This document shows, piece by piece, positions 1-11,086 of a DNA stretch of 64,000 bases (position 1 is its first letter; every line of letters starts with the position of its first letter). Below the pieces are notes generated by a model, which was not told the DNA's origin, ran no database searches, and saw only the letters and a program-made list of their open reading frames with translations. The stretch comes from Rheinheimera baltica DSM 14885 (GTDB taxonomy: Bacteria; Pseudomonadota; Gammaproteobacteria; Enterobacterales; Alteromonadaceae). The stretch is from assembly GCF_000425345.1 (NCBI RefSeq), contig NZ_AUDG01000003.1, positions 124,001 to 188,000 on the forward strand, given 5' to 3'. The position numbers and the translations under genes were made by a program.

Positions 1-656
1 TGGACAAGTCTGGTAACGATTATCAGGTATTTACCAGCGTCTATGACGGTGCTGACAACCTTATTGCAGCACAAGCAGATTATGGTTTTAAAGCTTTGTT
101 AAACGGGCAGGCTCAGCCGGCAAACTTAGGCAGCGTTTATTGGCAAACTATGATTAACTCCTGGAGCAAAGACAGCTGGGAAAATGGCCGTTTGTTGTTT
201 TGCCAAGGCGATTCTCTTTGCGCAGCGCCTGCAGATACATACATACCAGTATTTGGCTGGCAGTTTACGACGGGGGGGACAGGCAATCAATATACTGCAG
301 GTTACCCACTGAGTAGTGTGCCGCCAACCTTTGAAATAACCTCCAACCCGCTTAGCTGGCTAAAAACTAACCCTGTGTCAATGAATTTTACCTATGGTAG
401 TAGTAAGCGTTTTTGGCAGCTACTTAAAGAAGAACAAGGCCTGCTTGGGCGCAGGCTGTATGTCAGAGAAGAGAATTTCAATGCGTCAACTGGAGCGCGC
501 ACTATCGGTGGCAGAATAAATATCTATGAAGAAATTCCGGTAAATTATTGGAATGAAACGGCACCGCAAAACGCAAATCAGGTTCCAGGGTCAGACGTCA
601 GCGCGACTCAGCGAACAGTGATAGAACCAACTAAACAACGTGTTGTTACGTTTTAA
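1..656 (+). CDS. Hypothetical protein, C-terminal part (5' end outside window)
   Basis: The reading frame is open from base 3 to the TAA at 654-656, giving the last 217 residues of a longer protein whose start lies upstream of the window. I do not recognise the family. The visible part is rich in Asn, Thr, Ser, Tyr and Trp, has only two cysteines (in a stretch reading LFCQGDSLC), and has no membrane segment. That composition is typical of secreted or surface proteins, but this is inference only. Internal TTG and ATG codons exist but there is no reason to prefer one as a start. A strong hairpin follows the stop directly. Confidence 0.6.
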   Translation, partial: DKSGNDYQVFTSVYDGADNLIAAQADYGFKALLNGQAQPANLGSVYWQTMINSWSKDSWENGRLLFCQGDSLCAAPADTYIPVFGWQFTTGGTGNQYTAGYPLSSVPPTFEITSNPLSWLKTNPVSMNFTYGSSKRFWQLLKEEQGLLGRRLYVREENFNASTGARTIGGRINIYEEIPVNYWNETAPQNANQVPGSDVSATQRTVIEPTKQRVVTF

Positions 657-658
657 TC

Positions 659-695
659 AAATAGCGGCCATGGATAAATTCCATGGCCGCTATTT
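659..695. terminator. Bidirectional terminator hairpin
   Basis: A perfect 15-bp inverted repeat (arms 659-673 and 681-695, GC-rich inside, A/T-rich at the base) with a 7-nt loop lies between the convergent partial gene and the sensor kinase gene. The T-run is short, so termination strength is uncertain. Confidence 0.7.
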
Positions 696-721
696 GGATG
701 CAGGCTTATCGATCGTTCTAA

Positions 722-3484
<2,763 letters not shown>

Positions 3485-3671
3485 TTTTTATCCAAATATG
3501 CTGCACTTCATGCAGACTTGGTATTTTGCGATGCATTTTAACAACTTTTAGCCGATTAGGTAGTCGTTATGTTTTATTCGTTCATTGCACGCAATTTAAT
3601 CGCTAAACGTTGAGTATTTTACCGTATTGCTCAACTAATAAGCTAACGCACGTTAAGCATTAAAATATCTG

Positions 3672-3700
3672 TTGACTTAATATCGTAAAATCCGTTTAAT
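3672..3700 (+). promoter_or_regulatory. Stable-RNA promoter of the tRNA cluster
   Basis: TTGACT at 3672-3677, a 17-bp spacer and TTTAAT at 3695-3700 form a good sigma-70 promoter, followed by a GC-rich discriminator (3702-3711) of the kind seen at stringently controlled tRNA and rRNA promoters. The first tRNA-like gene starts 13 bp downstream of the -10 box. Confidence 0.7.
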
Positions 3701-3712
3701 ACGACCCGCGGT

Positions 3713-3788
3713 GCCCAGATAGCTCAGTAGGTAGAGCAGCGGAATGATAATCAGTAGGTCATCCGTTCGACTCGGATAAGCGGCACCA
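3713..3788 (+). tRNA. tRNA-like gene, apparent tRNA-Phe/tRNA-Thr hybrid with GAT anticodon (probably non-functional)
   Basis: This 76-nt unit ends in an encoded CCA. Its first 31 nt differ from the tRNA-Phe at 3807 at one position, while the 3' half from the anticodon 3' arm onward resembles bacterial tRNA-Thr(TGT). The T arm pairs perfectly (5 bp). The acceptor arms do not match: the 5' arm gcccaga pairs with the 3' arm aagcggc only over the first three bases. The anticodon stem has a G.T pair and a G-A mismatch. The anticodon position reads GAT (3746-3748), nominally Ile, which is one base away from the Phe GAA. I infer a recombination product or an assembly artefact across repeated tRNAs rather than a working tRNA-Ile. 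Confidence 0.5.
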
Positions 3789-3806
3789 TTTACGTAGCAC
3801 AGTTTT

Positions 3807-3882
3807 GCCCAGATAGCTCAGTCGGTAGAGCAGCGGATTGAAAATCCGCGTGTCCCTGGTTCGATTCCGGGTCTGGGCACCA
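3807..3882 (+). tRNA. tRNA-Phe (GAA)
   Basis: A canonical 76-nt cloverleaf: 7-bp acceptor (gcccaga with tctgggc), D arm, 5-bp anticodon stem (gcgga with tccgc), anticodon GAA at 3840-3842, T arm and encoded CCA. It is the only member of the three-unit cluster whose whole cloverleaf pairs. Confidence 0.97.
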
Positions 3883-3949
3883 TTAGTTTTGGTGTGAAAG
3901 TTGTTGTAAAGTATCAAACTTTAACAGCTTTTTCCATTACGTAGTTTGA

Positions 3950-4025
3950 TGATGAGTAGCTCAGTCGGTAGAGCAGCGGATTGAAAATCCGCGTGTCCCT
4001 GGTTCGATTCCGGGTCTGGGCACCA
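3950..4025 (+). tRNA. tRNA-Phe (GAA)-like copy with broken acceptor stem (probable pseudo-tRNA)
   Basis: The last 69 nt (3957-4025) are identical to those of the intact tRNA-Phe at 3814-3882, including anticodon GAA (3983-3985) and CCA. The first seven bases (3950-3956, tgatgag) do not pair with the 3' acceptor arm, leaving at most G.T wobbles. The upstream flank is unrelated to that of the intact copy. This looks like a partial duplication starting exactly at position 8 of the tRNA, so it is probably not matured or charged. Confidence 0.55.
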
Positions 4026-4030
4026 TGTTT

Positions 4031-4058
4031 AAAGGCCAGTCTTATGACTGGCCTTTTT
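4031..4058 (+). terminator. Rho-independent terminator of the tRNA cluster
   Basis: An 11-bp GC-rich stem (4031-4041 with 4046-4056), a TTAT loop and a T-run ending at 4058, six bases after the last CCA. Confidence 0.85.
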
Positions 4059-4167
4059 GCTTTACGGCAGCTCATGCATAAAAAGCGCAGAACTGAAATA
4101 GGCAAAACGCCACATCTTTGTTAAGCTCCGACAAAATAAAACAACAAGTAACACGGAGTTTTCGTAG

Positions 4168-6333
4168 ATGAAACATGTGCTAAGTATCCTAACGCTCTCC
4201 TTATTGGCTGCCTGCGGCAGCGAACAAAAAACCGACAACGTCGTAGAACCCAATAGTGTAACCATGACTGAAGCCACAAAAAACGCATTAAGCTACCCAC
4301 AAACTGCACAGGGCGACGTAGTAGATACCTATTTTACGCAAAGCATTGCTGACCCCTACCGTTGGCTGGAAGATGATCGCAGTAGTGAAACTGAGAGCTG
4401 GGTAAAAGCACAAAATAAAGTCACTTTTAGCTATCTTGAACAAATCCCTTATCGTGAGCAAATTAAGCAGAAACTTGCTAAATCATGGAATTATGAGAAG
4501 GTTTCAGCACCCTTCAAAGAGGGTAAGTATAGTTATTTTTACAAAAATGACGGTTTGCAAAATCAGTACGTATTGTACCGTGTATTAGAGGATGGTAGCA
4601 GTGAGGTGTTTTTAGATCCTAATACCTTTAGTACAGACGGTACTACGTCTTTAGCCGAAACCAGTTTTTCAAAAGACGGTTCAAAACTGGCTTATTCTAT
4701 TTCAGAAGGCGGCAGTGACTGGCGCAAAATTATCGTGATTGACGTTGAGACCAAACAGCAGTTGGAAACAGCATTGGTCGATGTGAAATTTAGCGGTATT
4801 AACTGGTTTGGCAATGAAGGGTTCTATTACTCCAGTTATGATAAACCGGATGGCAGTGAATTATCAGCGAAAACAGATCAACATAAATTGTATTACCATA
4901 AACTGGGTACTGCACAAAAAGATGATCCGGTTATATTTGGTGGTACTGACGCAGAAAAACACCGTTATGTAGGCGCATCTGTCACGGAGGATGATCGTTA
5001 CTTGCTTATTTCTGCAGCGGTTTCTACATCGGGTAATAAGCTGTTTTTAAAAGACCTAACCAAACCTGAAAGTGGCTTGGTTACTATTTTAGACCATACT
5101 GACTCAGACACTGATTTACTGGATAATGACGGTAGTAAGTTGTACTTGGTGACAAACCTTAACGCGGCAAACAAAAAAGTTGTAACGGTCGATGTTGCCC
5201 AACCGCAGCCGGAAAACTGGCAAGATCTTATCCCGCAAACTGACAATGTACTAAGCGTTTCAACCGGTGCCGGTTTTATCTTTGCTGAGTATATGGTGGA
5301 TGCAATTTCTAAAATTCAACAATACGACTACAGCGGTAAACTGGTACGTGAAGTAAGTTTGCCCGGTATTGGCAGTGTTGGCGGTTTTAGCGGTAAAAAG
5401 CAAGACTCAACCCTGTACTATACATTTACCAATTACACCACGGCACAGACCATTTATGGCTTTGACCCCGCATCAGGTAGCTCGGACGTGTATCGTAAAT
5501 CTGGCGCAGAGTTTGATAGCGAAAACTATGTCTCAGAACAAGTTTTTTACAGCTCTAAAGATGGTACTAAGGTACCGATGATCATCAGCTACAAAAAAGG
5601 CCTGAAACGTGATAGCTCCAACCCAACTATTTTATATGGCTATGGTGGTTTTAATGTTAGCTTGACGCCGGGATTTAGCATTCCTAATGCAGTTTGGTTA
5701 GACATGGGCGGCGTGTATGCAGTGCCAAATCTGCGCGGCGGTGGCGAATACGGCAAAGCGTGGCACAAAGCGGGCACTCAGTTACAGAAGCAAAATGTGT
5801 TTGATGACTTTATTGCCGCTGCTGAGTTTTTACAAAAAGAAGGCTACACCTCTAGCGCTAAATTGGCTATTCGCGGCGGTTCAAACGGTGGTTTGTTAGT
5901 GGGTGCCGTGATGACTCAACGGCCTGAACTGATGAAAGTTGCCTTACCTGCAGTTGGGGTAATGGATATGCTGCGCTATCATACATTTACCGCAGGGGCG
6001 GGTTGGGCTTATGACTACGGTACCAGTGAGCAAAGCCAAGAGATGTTTGACTACTTGCGTGGCTATTCACCAGTGCACAATGTCAAAGCTGGTGTCGCAT
6101 ACCCTGCTACGATGGTGACCACGGCAGATCACGATGACAGGGTTGTTCCTGCACACTCATTTAAGTTTGCGGCAGAGCTACAAGCGAAAGATGCGGGTGT
6201 AAACCCACAGCTAATCCGTATTGAAACCAACGCTGGACACGGTGCCGGTACACCTGTGTCTAAGCAGATAGAGCAAATGGCGGATATTTTTAGTTTTACC
6301 CTCTACAACATGGGTTATAAACAACTGCCATAA
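4168..6333 (+). CDS. Prolyl oligopeptidase family serine peptidase (S9A), lipoprotein
   Basis: A 721-residue enzyme that cleaves short peptides after proline. The N-terminus has a lipoprotein signal with lipobox LLAAC (Cys16), so it is probably periplasmic and membrane-anchored. Residues about 40-430 form the seven-bladed propeller that covers the active site. The C-terminal alpha/beta hydrolase carries the nucleophile Ser572 in GGSNGG, the acid in the DDR motif (656-658) and His691 in AGHGAG, so the triad is complete. The start is preceded by ACGGAG about 9 nt upstream. It is monocistronic, between the tRNA terminator and its own terminator. Its role is probably peptide nutrition. Family assignment is firm; the natural substrate is unknown. 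Confidence 0.95.
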   Translation: MKHVLSILTLSLLAACGSEQKTDNVVEPNSVTMTEATKNALSYPQTAQGDVVDTYFTQSIADPYRWLEDDRSSETESWVKAQNKVTFSYLEQIPYREQIKQKLAKSWNYEKVSAPFKEGKYSYFYKNDGLQNQYVLYRVLEDGSSEVFLDPNTFSTDGTTSLAETSFSKDGSKLAYSISEGGSDWRKIIVIDVETKQQLETALVDVKFSGINWFGNEGFYYSSYDKPDGSELSAKTDQHKLYYHKLGTAQKDDPVIFGGTDAEKHRYVGASVTEDDRYLLISAAVSTSGNKLFLKDLTKPESGLVTILDHTDSDTDLLDNDGSKLYLVTNLNAANKKVVTVDVAQPQPENWQDLIPQTDNVLSVSTGAGFIFAEYMVDAISKIQQYDYSGKLVREVSLPGIGSVGGFSGKKQDSTLYYTFTNYTTAQTIYGFDPASGSSDVYRKSGAEFDSENYVSEQVFYSSKDGTKVPMIISYKKGLKRDSSNPTILYGYGGFNVSLTPGFSIPNAVWLDMGGVYAVPNLRGGGEYGKAWHKAGTQLQKQNVFDDFIAAAEFLQKEGYTSSAKLAIRGGSNGGLLVGAVMTQRPELMKVALPAVGVMDMLRYHTFTAGAGWAYDYGTSEQSQEMFDYLRGYSPVHNVKAGVAYPATMVTTADHDDRVVPAHSFKFAAELQAKDAGVNPQLIRIETNAGHGAGTPVSKQIEQMADIFSFTLYNMGYKQLP

Positions 6334-6346
6334 AACGTTTTTAGTT

Positions 6347-6378
6347 AAAAGAACCCGCCACTTTTGGCGGGTTCTTTT
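6347..6378 (+). terminator. Rho-independent terminator
   Basis: A 14-bp stem (6347-6360 with 6365-6378), CTTT loop and terminal T-run, 13 bp after the prolyl oligopeptidase stop. Confidence 0.85.
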
Positions 6379-6409
6379 ATTTCCCGATGCTATTAATTTA
6401 CATCAATCT

Positions 6410-6435
6410 TGTAAAGCAAAGCGCTTCGTTTTACA
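6410..6435. promoter_or_regulatory. Candidate operator: 26-bp near-perfect palindrome upstream of deoB
   Basis: The 26-bp sequence running from TGTAAAGC to GTTTTACA, centred on AAGCGCTT, is symmetric at 11 of 13 base pairs. It lies about 50 bp upstream of the deoB -35 box. A C-G centre with AAnCGnTT-like flanks is typical of LacI-family operators, the family of the nucleoside regulator CytR. The regulator is not encoded in the window, so assignment to nucleoside control is inference. Confidence 0.45.
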
Positions 6436-6483
6436 CTGCGTGCCCTTTTTAAAAAGTGTGCTGGTGTTATTGTTAAAACCGTA

Positions 6484-6512
6484 TTGCTGCTTGCAGTCGG
6501 TTGCAATATAGC
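6484..6512 (+). promoter_or_regulatory. Predicted sigma-70 promoter of the deoB operon
   Basis: TTGCTG (6484-6489), a 17-bp spacer and TATAGC (6507-6512), giving a leader of about 40 nt before deoB. Confidence 0.5.
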
Positions 6513-6558
6513 GTGACAAGCTAAACGCCTGGCTAACATTCAACGCAGGAGCGGGACA

Positions 6559-7773
6559 ATGGCAAAAAAAGCAGTAATTCTGGTACTAGATAGCTTTGGC
6601 ATTGGCTATGCTCCCGATGCCGACAAATTTGGCGATGTCGGCGCTAATACCTTTGCCAGTATTGCTAAAGTATTTCATGCAAAAAAAGGTCGCCAGCTAG
6701 CGTTGCCTAATTTGGCTAAACTGGGGCTGGTAAAAGCAGGCGCTGCGGCTTCTGGTGGCCAGCAAGCTGATATTGTTGATGCGACAACGGTTAATGGCGG
6801 TTATGGTTTTGCGAGGGAACTTAGCAGCGGTAAAGATACCCCTAGCGGGCACTGGGAAATGGCCGGTGTACCTGTGTTGTTTGACTGGGGCTATTTTCAT
6901 GACAAAACCAACAGCTTCCCTGCCGATTTTCTCGATGAATTATGTCGCTTAACAGGCGTGCCCGGTATATTGGGCAACTGCCATGCTTCGGGCACCGACA
7001 TTCTAGTTAAACTGGGTGACGAACATATCAAAACTGGAATGCCTATTTGTTATACCTCAGCTGACAGTGTGTTTCAGGTTGCGGCACATGAAGAGCACTT
7101 TGGTTTAGCGCGGTTGCTGGATTTTTGTTTGGTTGCCAGGCAGTTGCTAGACAAATATAACATTGGTCGAGTCATTGCCAGGCCATTTTTAGGTGATAAC
7201 GCGGCAAACTATGCCCGCACGGGTAACCGTCGTGACTATTCTGTGCTGCCCCCTGCGGCTACAGTGTTGGATAAGCTTACGGCTGCAGGCGGCAAGGTAG
7301 TTAGTATTGGCAAAATTGCTGATATTTATGCGCATCAGGGTATCAGTGAAAGTATTAAGGCAACTGGTTTACCTGACTTAGTCGATCAAACACAGCAACA
7401 GATGGCAATCCAAGCAGACAATAGCTTAGTGTTTACTAACCTGGTCGATTTTGATCAAAACTTTGGTCACCGACGCGATCCTATTGGATATGGTGAAGCA
7501 CTGGAGTATTTTGACCAGCGTTTACCAGCAATAATTGCAGCTTGTGAACCTGATACCTTATTAATACTTACCGCAGATCACGGTTGTGATCCAACCTGGC
7601 CAGGTACTGAACACACTCGGGAATATATTCCGGTGCTAGTGTATAAACCCGGCATACAAGACGTTGATTTAGGCGAACGTATGACGTTTGCTGATATAGG
7701 CCAGACTTTGGCCGACTATTTTGGGCTGGACGCTATGGCGCACGGCGATTCATTTTTAACCAACTTAAACTAA
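6559..7773 (+). CDS. deoB: Phosphopentomutase
   Basis: Interconverts (deoxy)ribose 1-phosphate and 5-phosphate, joining nucleoside phosphorolysis to central carbon metabolism in the cytosol. The 404-residue length matches the family (about 407 in E. coli). The alkaline-phosphatase superfamily metal motifs are visible: LDSFGIG at the N-terminus (Asp11), DTPSGHWEM around residues 93-101 and ADHGCDPTW near the C-terminus. A GCAGGAG ribosome site precedes the ATG. It is the first gene of a purine salvage cluster, 9 bp from deoD. Confidence 0.97.
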   Translation: MAKKAVILVLDSFGIGYAPDADKFGDVGANTFASIAKVFHAKKGRQLALPNLAKLGLVKAGAAASGGQQADIVDATTVNGGYGFARELSSGKDTPSGHWEMAGVPVLFDWGYFHDKTNSFPADFLDELCRLTGVPGILGNCHASGTDILVKLGDEHIKTGMPICYTSADSVFQVAAHEEHFGLARLLDFCLVARQLLDKYNIGRVIARPFLGDNAANYARTGNRRDYSVLPPAATVLDKLTAAGGKVVSIGKIADIYAHQGISESIKATGLPDLVDQTQQQMAIQADNSLVFTNLVDFDQNFGHRRDPIGYGEALEYFDQRLPAIIAACEPDTLLILTADHGCDPTWPGTEHTREYIPVLVYKPGIQDVDLGERMTFADIGQTLADYFGLDAMAHGDSFLTNLN

Positions 7774-7782
7774 GAGACCATT

Positions 7783-8484
7783 ATGGCCACTCCGCATATT
7801 AATGCGCCAGCAGGCGCCTTTGCTGAAACTGTTTTAATGCCAGGCGATCCGCTTAGGGCAAAACACATCGCAGAAACGTTTTTAACGGATGCAGTTTGCG
7901 TTAATACTGTACGCAACATGTTTGGTTACACGGGTACCTATAATGGTAAGCCGGTTAGCGTATTAGGTTCTGGCATGGGTATTCCATCGATGTCGCTTTA
8001 TGCTACAGAGTTGGTAAAGTTTTACGGTGTGAAAAACATTATCCGTATTGGCTCCTGTGGTGGTTTGCCGCTGAGTGTAAACGTACGTGACGTGGTTATC
8101 GGTATGGGCGCCAGTACGGACTCTAACGTGAACCGCAACCGTCTGGCCGGTATGGATTTTGCTGCTATGGCCAGCTTTTCGTTATTAGAGAAAGCCGTTG
8201 CAGCGGCGCGAGCGAAAAATATTGACGTTAAAGTGGGCAATGTTTTTACCTCTGATTTGTTTTATAACCCAAGTGAAACCTTGTTCGATACGCTGGAAAA
8301 ATACGGTGTATTAGCCGTTGAAATGGAAGCTGCCGGGTTATATGGTGTAGCGGCAGAGTACGGCATTAATGCCTTAGCTATTTTTACAGTGAGCGATCAT
8401 ATCCGCACTGGAGAAGCGTTAAGCGCAGAGTTACGTCAAACCAGTTTCAATGAAATGGTGGAAGTGGCATTAGGCTGCTTATAA
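7783..8484 (+). CDS. deoD: Purine-nucleoside phosphorylase, DeoD type
   Basis: Phosphorolyses purine (deoxy)ribonucleosides to the free base and (deoxy)ribose 1-phosphate, the substrate of the upstream DeoB. At 233 residues it matches the hexameric DeoD class (E. coli 239). Visible landmarks are [10 protein letters not shown] near the N-terminus for phosphate binding, [14 protein letters not shown] for the ribose site and the base-site Asp in SDH near the C-terminus. It lies 9 bp after deoB, so the two are almost certainly co-transcribed. Confidence 0.97.
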   Translation: MATPHINAPAGAFAETVLMPGDPLRAKHIAETFLTDAVCVNTVRNMFGYTGTYNGKPVSVLGSGMGIPSMSLYATELVKFYGVKNIIRIGSCGGLPLSVNVRDVVIGMGASTDSNVNRNRLAGMDFAAMASFSLLEKAVAAARAKNIDVKVGNVFTSDLFYNPSETLFDTLEKYGVLAVEMEAAGLYGVAAEYGINALAIFTVSDHIRTGEALSAELRQTSFNEMVEVALGCL

Positions 8485-8515
8485 TTTTTCTTATCTGATT
8501 TTGCAGGATAACGCT

Positions 8516-8986
8516 ATGTCATTATCAACCAACAAAATGTTCTATGTATCATGGGAAGCCTTTCACCGTGCTACTAAAGAGTTGGCGCATCAGTTGCTGG
8601 ACAAGAAATACGACGCTATTGTGGCAGTTAGCCGCGGCGGCTTGGTGCCTGCTGCTATTTTGGCGCGCGAGTTAAACATTCGTGTGGTAGACAGTATTTG
8701 TGTTGCCAGCTACGAGCATGACAAACAGGGCAGCCTTAGTGTGTTAAAAGATGCCAGTTTACAAGATTCGACAAGTCTGCTTATTGTGGACGATCTGGTG
8801 GATACCGGCGAAACAGCAAAAGCCTTGCGTGAGCACTTCCCTAAAGCGTGTTTTGTTACCGTGTATGCCAAACCACAGGGTAAACCCTTGGTTGACCATT
8901 ACGTAACCGATATTGAGCAAGACACCTGGATCCAGTTGCCATGGGATATGGAGCTAGCCTACAGCGCCCCGCTGGCGGAAAAATAA
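8516..8986 (+). CDS. gpt: Xanthine-guanine phosphoribosyltransferase
   Basis: Converts guanine, xanthine and hypoxanthine plus PRPP to the nucleotides, recovering bases released by DeoD. The PRPP loop is visible in LLIVDDLVDTGETA, the early loop in AVSRGGLVPA, and the C-terminal base-binding region in WIQLPWDM, all as in E. coli Gpt (152 residues). I chose the ATG at 8516, giving 156 residues, because AGGA lies about 8 nt upstream; the frame also opens at a TTG at 8501. It lies 31 bp after deoD and ends in a terminator. Confidence 0.95.
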   Translation: MSLSTNKMFYVSWEAFHRATKELAHQLLDKKYDAIVAVSRGGLVPAAILARELNIRVVDSICVASYEHDKQGSLSVLKDASLQDSTSLLIVDDLVDTGETAKALREHFPKACFVTVYAKPQGKPLVDHYVTDIEQDTWIQLPWDMELAYSAPLAEK

Positions 8987-8998
8987 CAGCATTAACGG

Positions 8999-9021
8999 GC
9001 CCGCTTTTGCGGGCTTTGTTT
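8999..9021 (+). terminator. Terminator after gpt
   Basis: A 6-bp GC stem (8999-9004 with 9009-9014), TTTT loop and T-rich tail. It is short and may only attenuate transcription into the deaminase gene. Confidence 0.6.
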
Positions 9022-9031
9022 TGAAGGACGA

Positions 9032-9601
9032 ATGATGAGTAAACATCAAATAATATTGGATCTACCAGCTTGGGTTGATGAGCTGGTCGATTGGCAGAAA
9101 GTGTATCAAAACGATGACGATAAAATGGCGCTGGCCGTTGAGCTGTCTAAACAAAATGTGCTGCGTGGCACCGGTGGGCCCTTTGGTAGCGCGATTTTTG
9201 ATATAAGCAGTGGCAAACTAGTCAGTGTTGGTGTTAACCGCGTGATGCCGCTACATAACTCTACTGCCCATGGCGAAATGATGGCGATTATGTTGGCCGA
9301 GCATAATATTCAAAGTTTCAGCCTGTCCGCTGATGGCGTAAAACGCGAACTGTTTACCTCGTGTGAGCCGTGCGCTATGTGTTTAGGTGGCACTTTATGG
9401 AGTGGCGTTAAGCGTTTAGTATGCGCCGCTACAGCCGATGATGCGAGGGCAATTGGCTTTGATGAAGGGCCGGTTTACGACAGCAGCTATGAGTATTTAA
9501 AAAATGCTGGCGTTGAAGTCGTCAGACTGGTGCAGCGTGATGCCGCCAATGCGGTATTGCAACATTATGTCAGTGATGGCGGTACCATTTACAACGGTTA
9601 A
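9032..9601 (+). CDS. Cytidine/deoxycytidylate deaminase-family protein, guanine deaminase-like
   Basis: A 189-residue zinc deaminase. The catalytic HxE (His80-Gly-Glu82) and the zinc ligands of CEPCAMC (Cys111, Cys114) are present. GGPFGSAIF before the HxE and a C-terminal aromatic tail resemble the B. subtilis GuaD class, which turns guanine into xanthine. Being next to gpt and deoD supports a purine-base substrate, but tRNA adenosine or other base deaminases share the fold, so the substrate is inferred. The start could be either of two adjacent ATGs (9032, 9035); a GAAGGA site precedes them. Confidence 0.85.
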   Translation: MMSKHQIILDLPAWVDELVDWQKVYQNDDDKMALAVELSKQNVLRGTGGPFGSAIFDISSGKLVSVGVNRVMPLHNSTAHGEMMAIMLAEHNIQSFSLSADGVKRELFTSCEPCAMCLGGTLWSGVKRLVCAATADDARAIGFDEGPVYDSSYEYLKNAGVEVVRLVQRDAANAVLQHYVSDGGTIYNG

Positions 9602-9613
9602 GGCCGATCAGTG

Positions 9614-9646
9614 AAAGCTGTATCAAGGCTTCTGATACAGCTTTTT
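9614..9646. terminator. Bidirectional terminator overlapping the VF530 gene end
   Basis: A 12-bp stem (9614-9625 with 9633-9644), 7-nt loop and T-run, shared by the convergent deaminase and VF530 genes. It contains the VF530 stop codon. Confidence 0.75.
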
Positions 9647-9847
9647 CGCCACAAACAACTCTTCTACTTTTTGCCGCGCCCAAGGCGTTTTGCGCAAGAA
9701 TTTCAGGCTGCTTTTTACCGAAGGATCACTTTTAAAACAGTTGATATCAATTTGTTTGGCTAAGCCTGGCCAACCAAGATGATCAACCAGTGCGGTAACA
9801 ATTTGTTCCAGCGTAACGCCATGCAGCGGGTTATTCGCTTGTGACAT
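9623..9847 (-). CDS. VF530 family (DUF2132) small DNA-binding protein
   Basis: 74 residues. The sequence around [39 protein letters not shown] and [12 protein letters not shown] follows the conserved pattern of the VF530/DUF2132 family, a small compact fold reported to bind DNA. No enzymatic motif is visible. It starts at an ATG preceded by AGGAG and is not obviously part of an operon. Role in the cell is unknown. Confidence 0.85.
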   Translation of the reverse strand: MSQANNPLHGVTLEQIVTALVDHLGWPGLAKQIDINCFKSDPSVKSSLKFLRKTPWARQKVEELFVAKKLYQKP

Positions 9848-9870
9848 AAAAACTCCTTCAACGGGCAGAC

Positions 9871-9898
9871 AAAAAAATAGCCACTCTTGGTGGCTATT
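9871..9898 (-). terminator. Terminator of the isocitrate dehydrogenase gene
   Basis: A 9-bp stem (9876-9884 with 9890-9898) followed, on the minus strand, by a T-run formed by the seven A bases at 9871-9877. Confidence 0.8.
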
Positions 9899-9914
9899 CT
9901 ATCAGAGCAAGCGC

Positions 9915-10922
9915 TTATAAACGCTCTAATACTGCAGCGGTAAAGTCTGTTGTGCCAAAGCTACCGCCTAAATCGCGAGTGGTGCGATCGCCGGTGGCAA
10001 TAACGTCAGCCAGAGCTGAACGGATTTTCTCTGCTTTATCCTGCATACCTAAGTATTCCAGCATCTGGATTGACGCCAGGATAACTGAACTTGGGTTAGC
10101 CAGGTTTTTACCGGCAATATCCGGTGCGCTGCCATGAACTGCTTCAAAAATAGCACAGTCAGTACCAATATTTGCACCCGGTGCCATACCTAAACCGCCG
10201 ACTAAACCAGCACATAAATCTGACAGAATATCGCCAAACAAGTTTGTAGTAACAATAACGTCAAACTGCTGTGGGTTCATTACCAGTTGCATACAGGCGT
10301 TATCAACAATCATTTCCTGTGCTTCAATATCAGGGTAGCGTGTTGCGACTTCGCGTGCAGTTTTCAAAAATAAACCTGAGGTTGATTTCAGAATATTGGC
10401 TTTATGTACAATAGTCACTTTCTTACGTTTTTCGCGCCGAGCGGTTTCAAAGGCGAATACTGCGATGCGCTCTGCGCCATCGCGCGTCACAATACTGGTG
10501 GCTTCTGCTACCATTCCATCAGCTGAAACCACCTGACCATGTCCTGAGTACATGCCTTCGGTATTTTCGCGGATGGTAATAATATCAATGTTCTCATAGC
10601 GGGCTTTAGTGCCTTTAAAGGAGATCACTGGGCGTACGTTAGAGTACAGGTTAAATTTCTTACGCAGTGTCACGTTAATTGACGTGAAGCCTTCGCCCAC
10701 AGGGGTCGTTAATGGGCCTTTTAATGTGATTTTATTACGTGCAATAGCGTCTAATGTGGCTTGTGGTAATAATTCACCGGTTTTTTCCAGTGCTGTTAAG
10801 CCAGCATCAACGTATTCGTAGTCAAATTCGCAGCCAACTTTTTCAAGTACCTCAATGGCGGCTTCAACAATACTTGGGCCTATGCCATCGCCTTTAATGA
10901 CAGTAATAATTTGCTTGCTCAT
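9915..10922 (-). CDS. NAD-dependent isocitrate dehydrogenase (isopropylmalate dehydrogenase family)
   Basis: 335 residues of the beta-decarboxylating dehydrogenase family. Seen: GDGIGP at the N-terminus, the substrate loop TLRKKFNLYSNVRP, ITIRENTEGMYSG, the catalytic K/D region VHKANILK and DNACMQLV, NLFGDILSDL, and the cofactor region EAVHGSAPDIAG. The short IPMDH-like length with an isocitrate-type substrate loop matches the NAD-specific isocitrate dehydrogenases of Shewanella and Pseudoalteromonas, which act in the TCA cycle. Homoisocitrate or tartrate dehydrogenase is a less likely alternative. The gene stands alone, ending in its own terminator. Confidence 0.88.
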   Translation of the reverse strand: MSKQIITVIKGDGIGPSIVEAAIEVLEKVGCEFDYEYVDAGLTALEKTGELLPQATLDAIARNKITLKGPLTTPVGEGFTSINVTLRKKFNLYSNVRPVISFKGTKARYENIDIITIRENTEGMYSGHGQVVSADGMVAEATSIVTRDGAERIAVFAFETARREKRKKVTIVHKANILKSTSGLFLKTAREVATRYPDIEAQEMIVDNACMQLVMNPQQFDVIVTTNLFGDILSDLCAGLVGGLGMAPGANIGTDCAIFEAVHGSAPDIAGKNLANPSSVILASIQMLEYLGMQDKAEKIRSALADVIATGDRTTRDLGGSFGTTDFTAAVLERL

Positions 10923-11086
10923 GGGGATCCTTAGCTGTCGTATATTTTTTTGGAAAGAGGGCCTCTGGCGGGCCTGAAAACGGCGCAGAATATAGCATTT
11001 TTCGGCGGATTACGCCAGTTTGGTGCAAGTTTACGCCAGTTATCTGCGTTATACCCTATATAACGCTGGTGAATGGTGTAATAAAA

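Noticed and set aside
3713-3788. Genuine tRNA-Ile(GAT)
   Set aside because: tRNA-Ile(GAT) normally lies in rRNA operons and has a different sequence; here the acceptor and anticodon stems mispair and both halves match other tRNAs.
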